From: Planctomycetaceae bacterium
GTDB taxonomy: Bacteria; Planctomycetota; Planctomycetia; Planctomycetales; Planctomycetaceae
DNA length: 43,378 nucleotides
NCBI GenBank assembly: GCA_020850695.1
Contig: JADZEF010000216.1
Span: forward strand, 1-43,378
Direction of reading: 5' to 3'
A program made the position numbers and the translations under genes. Of the stretch, positions 26,540-35,900 are shown one piece after another (position 1 is the first letter of the stretch; every line of letters begins with the position of its first letter). A model generated the notes under the pieces. That model was not told the DNA's origin. It saw nothing but the letters and a program-made list of their open reading frames with translations, and searched no databases.

Positions 26540-27652
26540 TCAGGCCACTTCGACAAAAGACTTCGTGTCGTCCCACTGGCCCAACTCCTGCTGGAACTTC
26601 TGGCTCTTGTCGACTTCCAGAGTTCCATCTTCCGCCACGCGGATCGCGAAGCGCTCGAGAGGCCGGGGAGCAGGACCCTCGAAGTTGACGCCAGTGATGT
26701 AGAACCCGGAGCCGTGGCAGGGGCATTTGAACTTCTGCTCGCCATCCAGCCAGTTTGGCGTGCAGCCGAGATGCGTGCAGACGGTGGAAAGAGCGTAAAC
26801 GAGGCTCTTTCCCTGGTATTCGGCGTTGACGATCCAGATGCCGTATAGAGCCTTCCACTTGTTCGAGACGGTGCCGGGTGGGTAATCGCCCGTCGGACCA
26901 ACCTTGAACTTGCTGGGAGGCTCGACCACGACATTCGGGAACATGAACCGGGCGGCCCCCAGGAGGGCGACCAAACCGGTTGCAGACAGAAGCGCCCAGG
27001 CGAGCGCAAACGGAGCTGAAAGGAATGCCAGCAGAAAATTTCGACGCGGTCCGGTATCGCCCTTCTTCGCCCCTTTGGCCGCGGGAGCCGGAGGCTTGAC
27101 CGGCACCTTCGGGACGATGGGAGCTTTTGCGGCAGGCTCCTCAGCCGCCGGCTTGCCTTCGCGAACCGCCTTCAACATCTCCTGAACGGACGGCGTATCA
27201 CCCGCCGGAACCGCTGCAGCCGCTTTTCCTGGAGCCTTCACCGCGGGCGCCGCGGCGCCGGCCGCAGGAGCCGCCGCGCCGCCGGCCTTTTGGGCCCGCG
27301 CGGCAGCCCGAATATCTTTTGTGCTCTTGGGCGCGCCGCCTGCGGGCTTGGGGGCGGCAGGCGCGTCGGCTGCGGGAGTGGCGGGGGTCGCTCCGCCTGC
27401 CGCCTTCGCGGCACTCTGGGCACGGGCCGCGGCGAGAATATCCTTGGTCGACTTCGGAGCGCCGGCGGGCCTTGCCGGCGCTGCAGCAGCCGCGGTGTCA
27501 GTTGGAGCGGCTGGCGCGGCCGGCTCTGCGGAAACAGCAGCCGCCTCGGGAGCGGACGGCGGCGACGATTCGCCAGCGACTGCTGCCGCTGCCGCCTTCT
27601 CCGCCCGGGCTTTCGCCAGAATCTCGGCCGTCGAGAGTTTTTTCTTTTCCAT
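26540..27652 (-). CDS. qcrA: Rieske iron-sulfur protein with repeated cytoplasmic extension
   Basis: A 370-residue protein. The first 200 residues are a low-complexity Ala/Pro-rich extension containing four copies of a short motif at 7-20, 68-81, 110-123 and 155-168 (for example STKDILAAARAQSA). A twin-arginine motif (RR at 203-204, PRRNFLLAF) precedes the membrane helix (about 205-235). The [2Fe-2S] domain follows, with CTHLGC (292-297) and CPCHGSGF (310-317) providing two Cys and two His ligands. Typical bacterial Rieske proteins are only 150-200 residues, so the extension is unusual and would lie in the cytoplasm. The frame is open upstream of 27652 but without a better start; no strong ribosome site is seen. 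It is the first gene of the respiratory cluster. Confidence 0.93.
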   Translation of the reverse strand: MEKKKLSTAEILAKARAEKAAAAAVAGESSPPSAPEAAAVSAEPAAPAAPTDTAAAAAPARPAGAPKSTKDILAAARAQSAAKAAGGATPATPAADAPAAPKPAGGAPKSTKDIRAAARAQKAGGAAAPAAGAAAPAVKAPGKAAAAVPAGDTPSVQEMLKAVREGKPAAEEPAAKAPIVPKVPVKPPAPAAKGAKKGDTGPRRNFLLAFLSAPFALAWALLSATGLVALLGAARFMFPNVVVEPPSKFKVGPTGDYPPGTVSNKWKALYGIWIVNAEYQGKSLVYALSTVCTHLGCTPNWLDGEQKFKCPCHGSGFYITGVNFEGPAPRPLERFAIRVAEDGTLEVDKSQKFQQELGQWDDTKSFVEVA

Positions 27653-28113
27653 AGTGACGCGGCGCGAACTCGCTTCGTCGGAATGATCCCGCGATAAATT
27701 TGCGGGAGTGAAGCCTTCGGACCGGTCAACCGCGTCCGCTGGCAGACGCGCCGAAAATCTCATCCGGGGCCGATGACCACACAAAGGGGCGCACGACGGA
27801 CGGAGGGCGAGTTCCAGCGCGACGTGGGATTGTGGCACGATCTGCTGAGGGCGACAACCCAGCCACAGAACCCCTTGATTGAATTCCCAGAACCAAGAAC
27901 CCCCGAAAATCCCGTTTCTTGAGTGCGGGAAGCCCGGGGGCACTATTGCGGGACCGATCGGAGAATTCGACAAGGTTTCGCATCCCGACGTGGCCGGCTG
28001 CCCACCCAGAATAGTCTCTCGCCGCTCATGTCGAGTGGTGGTCTGGGATGGTGGCGTGGTCGGGGATGAATGTCGGACTGCGGGCGGGTAGGTCGACCTG
28101 GCAGATGCTTGTC
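27653..28113. other. Probable promoter/leader region of the respiratory operon
   Basis: This 461-base stretch lies between the birA stop and the Rieske start, both on the minus strand. It should hold the promoter of the respiratory cluster. No confident -35/-10 pair, RNA gene or regulator site could be picked out. A short weak hairpin (CCCGC/GCGGG) lies around 27690-27710 close to the start, and an 85-codon open frame (27726-27983, minus) shows no protein-like features. Confidence 0.4.
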
Positions 28114-28929
28114 TTATTCAATCCCTCGAATCACTCCGCTGGTGTGGCGCGACGGACCTCGCTCGTTCTGGAGGAGAAGCGCGCCGTCGGAATCAATTCC
28201 GAGGCAGAGCCCGACCGTGCGTCCCGCCGGCGTTTCCAGATGAACGAGACGGCCTGTGAGGTAGCAGGAAGCCGCCCATCGCTCCCGAAGATCCGACGCA
28301 TCGGCGGCGACCGATTCAACTTCTCTGAGGATCGACGCGAGGATCTCCTCCAGAACGGAGGCCCGATCGAAGATCTGGCCGGTCGCTTCCGCCAAAGACA
28401 CCGCAGTTTGCCGTAGCTCCGGCGGCGCTCCTTCAAAGCGATTGTTCACGTTGACCCCCACGCCGATTACCGCGCGATTCGGAGCCGTGAACGGGACTTC
28501 GACCAGGATGCCGCAAGTCTTTCGTCCCGAGAGGTAAATGTCGTTCGGCCACTTCACACGCACGTCGTGGTGCGGGGCCTTTTTTTGAAGGACGTCGCAC
28601 ACCGCAAGGCCTGCTGCAAGCGAGAGTTGCGACGGCAGCGGCGAAGTGGAGCAATGACGGGTCGGAGCGACAATCACGCTGAAGGTGAGAGCCCCCGAGG
28701 CGGACCACCACGCGTTCGTGCCCCGACCTCGTCCGGCGGACTGCCGATCGGCCACGACAAGAAATGGGGTCGAAATCGAAGGATCGGCTGCCAGCTGCAG
28801 CGCGCGGTCATTCGTCGATCCGATCTCGGGGTGGAACTCGATCCCGCGGATGCCCGCGCGGCCGACGGCCGCTGTCAGGGATTCGAACGTCAGTGGAGTC
28901 TGGGAGTCCTGATCGTCGCTGCTGCGCAT
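28114..28929 (-). CDS. birA: Biotin-[acetyl-CoA-carboxylase] ligase
   Basis: A 271-residue enzyme that activates biotin with ATP and transfers it to a lysine on the biotin carrier protein of acetyl-CoA carboxylase. The catalytic domain shows GSTND (37-41), the biotinyl-AMP loop GRGRGTNAW (66-74), KWPND (126-130) and GRKTCGILVE (135-144); the C-terminal small domain contains GIDSDGALLLQ. There is no N-terminal winged helix, so it is a monofunctional ligase without repressor activity. It follows argB by 21 bases, and the two are probably one transcript. Confidence 0.94.
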   Translation of the reverse strand: MRSSDDQDSQTPLTFESLTAAVGRAGIRGIEFHPEIGSTNDRALQLAADPSISTPFLVVADRQSAGRGRGTNAWWSASGALTFSVIVAPTRHCSTSPLPSQLSLAAGLAVCDVLQKKAPHHDVRVKWPNDIYLSGRKTCGILVEVPFTAPNRAVIGVGVNVNNRFEGAPPELRQTAVSLAEATGQIFDRASVLEEILASILREVESVAADASDLRERWAASCYLTGRLVHLETPAGRTVGLCLGIDSDGALLLQNERGPSRHTSGVIRGIE

Positions 28930-28950
28930 GGCGGAATTCGCGTCCCCGGG

Positions 28951-29826
28951 CTATCGAACGATTTCCGTTCCGACGCCCTGGTTGGAGTAGATTTCCACCA
29001 GCACCGAGTGTGGCATACGACCATCCACGATGTGAACTTTCCCGACGCCGGCTTCGAGTGCCTCGATGGCCGCTTCGACCTTTGGCACCATGCCCGAGTC
29101 GATAATGCCTTCCGCGATCAATTGGCGACAGCTCGCCCCATTGAGGTGAGAAATCAGAGTCGAAGGGTCCTTGCGATCGCGGAAAATCCCGGGAACGTCG
29201 CTGACGAACACCAGCTTCTCGGCCCGCAGGATCCGGGCGATGGCTGCCGCCGCAGTGTCGGCATTGACGTTCAACTTGCCCCCCTCGCGGTCGAGCGCAA
29301 TCGATGGGATGACGGGAATGCGGCCCGAAAGGCACGCCGCATCGAGCACGCTGCGCTGAATGTCGACCACATGTCCCACGCGTCCCAGATCGATCGGCTC
29401 GCCGGCGTCCCCCGTCAACGTCAGGCGTTCGCCGACCAGGACATTCTCAGTCAGGAACGAGAGCGGTGCGGCATTCCCTCCCTGCCGCTGAATCTCCTGG
29501 ACGAGCGACTGGCAGAGCTCACCCGCCAGCACCCGTGAGACGATTTCAAGCGTCTGGTCGTCGGTGTAGCGTCTCCCGCTGACCCACCGCGGTTGCAAGC
29601 CCGCGGCAGCCATCGCCTTATTGATGTCTTTCCCGCCGCCGTGGACGAGGATCGGCTTCATGCCGACCGTCTCGAGGAAGATGACGTCCGTCAGGAATCG
29701 CCGGACCGCCTCGGTCTCTTCGAGGGCGCTTCCGCCCAGCTTGATGACCACGTACCGGCCACGAAACCGGCGGATCCACCCCAACGCCTCAATCAGGACA
29801 TCCGCCTTGCGAATCGCTTCATCCAC
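28951..29826 (-). CDS. argB: Acetylglutamate kinase
   Basis: A 291-residue enzyme of arginine biosynthesis that phosphorylates N-acetylglutamate with ATP, in the cytoplasm. Motifs are [10 protein letters not shown] (27-36), HGGGKDIN for substrate binding, [14 protein letters not shown], and the C-terminal [12 protein letters not shown] and [11 protein letters not shown] for nucleotide binding. Length is normal. It starts at 29826 and leads into birA. The rest of the arginine pathway is not in the window. The 265 bases between it and rlmN are the divergent promoter region. Confidence 0.96.
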   Translation of the reverse strand: MDEAIRKADVLIEALGWIRRFRGRYVVIKLGGSALEETEAVRRFLTDVIFLETVGMKPILVHGGGKDINKAMAAAGLQPRWVSGRRYTDDQTLEIVSRVLAGELCQSLVQEIQRQGGNAAPLSFLTENVLVGERLTLTGDAGEPIDLGRVGHVVDIQRSVLDAACLSGRIPVIPSIALDREGGKLNVNADTAAAAIARILRAEKLVFVSDVPGIFRDRKDPSTLISHLNGASCRQLIAEGIIDSGMVPKVEAAIEALEAGVGKVHIVDGRMPHSVLVEIYSNQGVGTEIVR

Positions 29827-30091
29827 GAACGGTCACTCCGCGCGATATGCGAACCCGGGTCCGACGTCATTTCACTAATTCTCATGTTGTAGCATGTTGG
29901 AGAAGGGTTTTCCCGCGCGTGTCGAAGGTCGCCGTCGTTCACCGCGAGATGAGGCGTTGAGCCTCAGGACAGGCGGGACGTTTGACGTTGAGGAACGTAG
30001 AATGGGCTCATGAGAGTCGACCCCGCGTCGACGGGGAGATCTGTGCTCGCTCGATCCCGGCCGGTCGGGCCGTTTCTGGAATGCGATTTTG

Positions 30092-31165
30092 ATGCTGCTG
30101 ACGGAACTGAGTCGTGATCAACTGGCTGCCTGGTGCGTCGAGCACGGGCAGACGTCTTACCGCGCCGATCAGATCCGCCGCTGGATCTACGGCAAGCGGG
30201 TTTCGAGCTTTGACGCCATGCACGACGTCTCGGCCGCGTTCCGGACACGGCTCGCTGAAGAGTTCACGCTGTTTTCGGGGAAGGTGGTCCAGCACCAGGT
30301 CGCCACCGACCGAACCGAAAAGCTGCTCATCGAGCTGAGCGACGGGCAGCTCGTCGAATGCGTTCTGATGCGCGAGGAGGATCGCTGCACGATCTGCATC
30401 AGCACTCAGGTCGGCTGCGCGATGGGCTGCGTCTTCTGCGCCAGCGGCATGCTGGGACTGAAGCGGAACCTCACGACCGGGGAAATCGTCGAGCAGATCC
30501 TGCGGCTCGATCGACTGCTCGGGACCGAGGAGCGAATCACCAACGTCGTGGTGATGGGGATTGGCGAGCCGCTGGCCAACCTGAAGAATGTGCTCCCCGC
30601 CCTGGACACTCTCAACGACAAAGGGGCGCTCGGGATCGGCGCGCGGCGGATCACGATCTCAACCGTCGGGCTTCCCGAGAAGATTCGCGAGCTGGCCGAG
30701 CATGGCAAACCGTACAACCTCGCGGTCTCGCTGCATGCTCCGAACGATGAGCTGCGGACGACCATCGTGCCCGTCAACCGCAACATCGGAATCGCGGCGA
30801 TCCTCGAAGCCGCCGACGCCTACTTTGACAAGACCGGACGGCGCGTCAGCTACGAGTACGTGCTTCTGGCTGACGTCAACGACCATGCGGAACACGCCAG
30901 GGAGTTGGGGCAGTTGCTTCGCCATCGAAATGCTCATGTCAACCTGATCCCGATGAACGATGTCCGCGAGCTTCCCTACCACGACCCGGTGGCCGAGCGG
31001 ACGCGGAACTTCGTCGCCATTCTCGCGTCGATGGACGTCCCCGTGACCATTCGCAAGCGGAAGGGCGCCGACATCGATGCGGCGTGCGGGCAGTTGCGGC
31101 TGAAGGCCGAAGAAGCGAAAGCGCCGATTCCCCCGGCGACGGTTCCGCTGACGGTGAAGTCCTGA
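30092..31165 (+). CDS. rlmN: Dual-specificity 23S rRNA/tRNA adenine-C2 methyltransferase
   Basis: A 357-residue radical-SAM enzyme that methylates A2503 of 23S rRNA and A37 of certain tRNAs. The 4Fe-4S triad is in QVGCAMGCVFCAS (Cys109, Cys113, Cys116). ITNVVVMGIGEPLANL is the typical SAM-binding region, followed by GARRITISTVGLP and NLAVSLHAPND. A C-terminal Cys in DIDAACGQL is the catalytic methyl-relay residue. The start is set at ATG 30092; TTG one codon earlier is possible. The gene is alone and converges on the GDPD gene. The length is normal. Confidence 0.95.
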   Translation: MLLTELSRDQLAAWCVEHGQTSYRADQIRRWIYGKRVSSFDAMHDVSAAFRTRLAEEFTLFSGKVVQHQVATDRTEKLLIELSDGQLVECVLMREEDRCTICISTQVGCAMGCVFCASGMLGLKRNLTTGEIVEQILRLDRLLGTEERITNVVVMGIGEPLANLKNVLPALDTLNDKGALGIGARRITISTVGLPEKIRELAEHGKPYNLAVSLHAPNDELRTTIVPVNRNIGIAAILEAADAYFDKTGRRVSYEYVLLADVNDHAEHARELGQLLRHRNAHVNLIPMNDVRELPYHDPVAERTRNFVAILASMDVPVTIRKRKGADIDAACGQLRLKAEEAKAPIPPATVPLTVKS

Positions 31166-31319
31166 CACCGGCATGGAGGTCGCGAGACTTCCCGAGCGCA
31201 AGTGCCTGTGATTGACACCTGTCACGTTATCGGCCGCAGCGACCTCGCGACGCTCCGTCTTACAAATTGACTCGCGATCGCGCTGCCCACGTTCAGCGTC
31301 AGAGAGCGGACTCCCTCCC

Positions 31320-31465
31320 CTCTGCGTCTTCCCTCTGCGATCTCTGCGTTCAGGGGTCTCTGCCCTCTGCTTCGTGAACTCCACTTACCCGCTCTGCTCA
31401 ACAGCCCGGCGACAGAGCCGAAGTGAAAAGCATGAACGCAGAGGACGCGGAGTGAAGACGCAGAG
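31320..31465. repeat. Inverted repeat of GCAGAG-rich sequence
   Basis: Arms at 31320-31352 and 31433-31465 (33 bases) match as reverse complements at 29 positions, around an 80-base spacer. The arms consist of repeated CTCTGCG/CGCAGAG units. It lies in the 433-base gap between convergent rlmN and the GDPD gene and could end both transcripts. Nothing else in this gap was assignable. Confidence 0.65.
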
Positions 31466-31598
31466 GATAGGGAGACGTGATTGGAACGTCCCACACTCTG
31501 GCATGCGCGATACCGATGGGGAGACGGATCCAATGAGAGCGCGCATCTTTCGCTGAGTACCGCAATCACGAACCAGGAAACCCAACTCACGGCCTGGG

Positions 31599-32363
31599 TC
31601 AAACCCGGCACAATTCTGCCCGCAACTCTCCGGGCCGATCCGTCGTCAGCCCGTCAACCCCTGCGGCCCGCAACTCGGCAGCCCGCACCGGCTCGTTCGC
31701 CGTCCAGATATAGACCTTCAGTTCCGCCGCATGGAACAAGTCGACATCCGCCTTGCTCAGCGGCGGCGCGTATCCCAGGTCGACCGCTTGAGCTCCGAGC
31801 TTCCGTGCCTCGCGTTCGATCTCTTCGAGCGGAGGCGACCACCCCCCCGTGTCGTCGCGACGGATCTCCACGACCAGCGCCGCTTCCACATCGGGCAACG
31901 CGCGCCGCGACTCCCGGACCACGTCGGGATAGAAACTGATGACGACTACCTGCCGCCGCGACGTGCCGACCTCCTCCAGGTCGCGGGCTATCGCGGAGAT
32001 CGCCTCCGCCCCGCACTTCACCTCGATCAGCAGCCGCCGCTCGTCAGGAATCGTCGCCAGAACTTCCTTCAGCGTCGGAACCCGCTCCCCCGCATACTTT
32101 GGGTTCTTCCAGCGGCCGACATCGAGCGACTTCAACTCGGCCAGCGTCTGGTCCACAATCCGCCGATCGACCCCGGCCGTTTTCTTCGTCGTCTCGTCAT
32201 GGTGTGCGACGACGTGCCCGTCGCGAGTGAGCCACACATCGACCTCGACCGCATCGGCCCCCTGATCCCACGCCAGATTGACCGAGGCCAGCGTGTTCTC
32301 CGGCGCGTCCTGAGCGCACCCCCGATGTCCGATGATCGGAACTCCGCACTCTCTGCTGGCCAT
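31599..32363 (-). CDS. Glycerophosphodiester phosphodiesterase family protein
   Basis: A 254-residue TIM-barrel enzyme that hydrolyses glycerophosphodiesters to glycerol 3-phosphate and an alcohol. The ATG at 32363 has AGGAG 8 nt upstream; a longer open frame lacks a good site. Catalytic and metal residues are in GHRG (His13, Arg14), PENTLAS (Glu22), EVDVWLTRDG (Glu40, Asp42) and HHDE (His55). Later EVKCG supplies another metal-binding Glu. YIWTANEP and GVDGLTTDRP close the barrel. There is no signal peptide, so it is likely cytoplasmic. It stands alone and is divergent from the small membrane protein gene. Confidence 0.93.
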   Translation of the reverse strand: MASRECGVPIIGHRGCAQDAPENTLASVNLAWDQGADAVEVDVWLTRDGHVVAHHDETTKKTAGVDRRIVDQTLAELKSLDVGRWKNPKYAGERVPTLKEVLATIPDERRLLIEVKCGAEAISAIARDLEEVGTSRRQVVVISFYPDVVRESRRALPDVEAALVVEIRRDDTGGWSPPLEEIEREARKLGAQAVDLGYAPPLSKADVDLFHAAELKVYIWTANEPVRAAELRAAGVDGLTTDRPGELRAELCRV

Positions 32364-32515
32364 CGAGCCGACTCCTGCGTGGCAAATGTCTCGTCGCGAC
32401 CCCGCTCCGGAAAATCTATGGATTTCCCGGAAGAACGGGAAGGACCGGCCGTTTCCTCTAGCGACGGACGACGATCGAGACTTCAAAACAACCCGTTCCG
32501 CCCCGCGAGCCGATC

Positions 32516-32815
32516 ATGAACCGATTCTTCAAGTCCTCTGACATCATGATCTTCGGTGGATTGCTCCTGGTCGCGATCGCGTTCCGCGGCCCGGCCATTG
32601 CAGCCCAGATCCGCACGGCCCTGTTCACAGACGAGCCCGCCGCTGTGGTCGCCGCGACTTCGGCGCCCGCTCCGCAGACTCCGGCTGCCGCCGCGGCCAC
32701 CTCCAACGCGGCCACTGCCGAACCCGTCCCGAGCTTCGACGAAGTCGACGGCCCGCAAAACTCCTTCAGCCGCCCCGCCCGCACCTTCCGCGTCGGTCAT
32801 CGTTGCGGTCACTGA
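32516..32815 (+). CDS. Small membrane-anchored protein, unknown function
   Basis: A 99-residue protein with one N-terminal membrane segment (about 11-31, IMFGGLLLVAIAF-like) followed by an Ala/Pro/Thr-rich disordered stretch and a basic tail. No family is recognised. The ribosome site is weak. It is divergent from the GDPD gene and convergent with the decahaem cytochrome. The hydrophobic start and tidy length suggest it is real, but this is uncertain. Confidence 0.5.
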   Translation: MNRFFKSSDIMIFGGLLLVAIAFRGPAIAAQIRTALFTDEPAAVVAATSAPAPQTPAAAAATSNAATAEPVPSFDEVDGPQNSFSRPARTFRVGHRCGH

Positions 32816-32821
32816 AAGAAA

Positions 32822-32852
32822 GTAGCCTTCTCGCTCTGCGAGAAGTGAGCCG
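32822..32852 (+). repeat. REP-like palindrome, copy 1
   Basis: A short palindrome with conserved ends (GTAGCC at the left, GAGCCG at the right) around a hairpin with arms TTCTCGC/GCGAGAA. It lies 3' of the decahaem cytochrome gene. It shares ends and overall layout with the two units at 37314-37345 and 37392-37423, but the stem bases differ in a paired way. Confidence 0.65.
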
Positions 32853-32938
32853 ATCGCGTAGAGAATGTGGATGTTGAATCGACGTTGATCGCGCAGCCCG
32901 CTCGCGTTCATGCTGAGCATGGGGGCAACGTCCAAACG

Positions 32939-35900
32939 CTACTTGGACTGCGTCGCCCGGCTCGGCCCGTAGAACTTCTCGAGCTGATGATGCAGGTTCC
33001 ACTCGCGACGCTTGCCGGCCGGCAGGCCAAAGTCGCGGACGCCATCGATGACCGAGTACACCGCACCATCGGGCCCGAGGTACATCCGCCGCTGGTCGTC
33101 GAGCGACAACGGCCGCGCTCCGATCCGCCCGAAGACCGACAGCTGGTTCCCCGTCTCGTCCACGGCCCGGTCGCGGTCGACCGCTTCCGAGACGGCGTAG
33201 GCATGTCCTCCCTTCGGAATCTTCTGCGTGGCAATCAGCTTGGGCGTCGGTCGCGGAGAAAAGCCGTCGTTCCCCAGCGTCTCGGGGGACGTCAGCTGCA
33301 CCACCCGCAGTCCGTTCTTGCCGTCCGCGAGATAGGCGAACTCGCTGACGTAGGTGATGCCGAGCTTCACGTCATTGAGGTCGTTGATCTCGCCGAGCGC
33401 GTTGAACACCTGATCGACGCGCGGCTGCTCGGGGTTCTTGACGTCGACGATCACGAGGCCGTTGCAGCCCCCCGCTACGTAGGCATAGGTGCGGGCGACG
33501 TAAACGTTGCGGGCATCGGGGATGTCGAGGTTGGAGACGAGCTTCGGCGTGGCCAGGTCGGTGACGTCGAACACCTTCAGCCCGTCCGCATCGACGGCGA
33601 AGCCGTAGCGGAACTGCACCTGAAACGCCTTCGGGTGCCGCACCTGGTCCTGGCCGATGACGCACGTCACCACGGGCTTCGTCGGGTCTTCGATCGACAC
33701 GACGACAATGCCCATGTCGCAGCACACATACGCGTACGGTCCTGCAATCGTGACGTTGCGGGCTCCCTTCAACATTCCCTGCGGGTTGAAGGTGAGCGAC
33801 CGCTCGACGAAGTTGTTGAGCGGGTTGCCGTCGAGCAGCGTGCCGACGTTGATGAGAATCAGCCCCTCGATGGCGTCCGTCGCGTAGATGTAGGCATACA
33901 TCGAGTGGACCTTCGCCTCGTGGTTCTCGGGGCGATGCGTGCGGGTGGGATCGGGAGCGGTCGTCGTGGGTGCAGCGACCGACGTCGCACAGGGCGTCCG
34001 CACATACAGCCGCTGCCCCACCGGTGAGACGGGAGCCGTCACGATGCGTTCCGAGAAGCCTTTATGGTCGATGAAGGCGACGTCGAAGATCCGCACCCCC
34101 GCTTCGCCGCAAGCCGCGTAGAGGAATTCTCCACGCAGCTGAAGGCTGCGGATGTCGGTCCCCTTGAACGGGCGGAAGACGTTGTCGCCGATGTCATTTC
34201 CGGGATGCTCATGGCCTAGCTCGAGTTCACGGCGCAGGTCGACGTGCTTGCGGTAGCGGTCGGGGTAGGCCGTCGCATGGAGCGAGCTGCCGATGACCGC
34301 CTGGGGTTCGTCACGCTCAGTGACGACCACCGCATGCAGCCCATGCTCGCCCGCGCCCACCCAGCAGTACCGTCCCATGAAATTGAGGTAGTTGGTCCCA
34401 TGCATCAGCAGCTGGGCCATGACGGCGTTGTTGTCGTTTTCGCGCGAGAGATGGCAGTCGGTGCAGTTCTTCGTTTCCTGCTTGCCGCGCACGGTGTGCG
34501 GGACGTTGGTGCTGAAGGCGATGCCGCTCAACCCTTCGCCGGAAATCGTCTGCTGCTGGACATAGATTGATTCGCGGTTGCCGTTGTATGACCCGACGTG
34601 CACCGCACACGACGACCGCGACGGACCGATGCGGTTGCCCGTCACGAGGCCGTCGCGGGCCAGCATGAAGACGTCGTCGCGCAGCGTCTGGAAGTTGTAA
34701 TTGACGTGGTTCCGGGTGATGTCCCCCTCATTGTGCAGGTCAGGGAGCTTCTTGTTCGCCTTCTGTGGAAGATGACATCCGTAGCAGCTCGGGTTCCACG
34801 ACGAGTGGCAGGCGATGCACGACATCTTCGTGCCCGAGTGAGCACACTGGGACGCGTCGTCCGGCAGGTCGCCCCAGGCGGTGCCGTTCCCTTCCCAGCG
34901 AATCGTCTTCGCCAGGGCCGAACGGGCGTTGTAGCGCGGGTGATCGGGGTTGATGGTGTCGCGGACCTGCGGGACCTCCCAGCTCATGTTCCGTTCGACC
35001 ATCGAATTCTGAACGACGCGCCCGCCGCGGACTTCGAACCGCTGCTTGCCGAACGGCGTTCGCATCAGGGCGAGGTTGCGTCCGTTGAGTTCGGGATTTC
35101 CACGCTCGGCCGCGGCCGGGCCGGATGTCCGCATCTGAATGCCACCCTTTTCACCGCGACGGAATGCGGCGCGGTCGATGTCGCCGTGACAGTCGGTGCA
35201 GGTGATCTCGATCGCGGCCCGCACTTCGCCATAGAGCTTGGTGTCGCCGTGGACGTCCTGCACGAAGTGGCAGTCGACGCAGTGCATTCCCTTTTCAATG
35301 TGGATGTCCATCAGATGGACGGGAACGCCGTCCTTGAGGCGTTCCAGTTCCGCTTCCATCTGCCGCACCTTCGCGAGCGTCTCAGCATCTTCATTCCCCC
35401 AGTCACGGTCGCGATAGAGCTGCCGCGTGTACTCGGGCATCATCACCGACGCCTGCCGTTGCTGCGGGGTCGGCTCGGGGATGGGATCCCCCTTGTGATC
35501 GAGCGGAATCCCTTCGCGGTTCTTCTTGAAAACGGCACGGAAGACCCAGCCGTGGCCGTGGAAGTCGGCGAACTGCGTGTGCCGCAGTTGCGGGTTGAGC
35601 TCGGCGACCGACGCGACGAACTCGGGGTCCGACCAGTTTCCGCGGGCCGCCGCCTCGTCGGGGTTGGCCATTGACGCCTCGATCACCTGCTCGGACGTCA
35701 GCCGCTTTTCCTTCGCCGGGTACATCAGCTCGCCGTCGGTCTCCTCGTCCCACCACATGTAGCCCAGGTAACTGTTCATGACCGTCGTGCCGGGGTGGAT
35801 GTGGCAGACGATACACTGGCTCGAAGGGACGGCCCGCGTGAAGCGGTGCGCGATCGGATGGCCCGACTCGTTCTTCGGGATCATCGGATCGACCGCTTTC

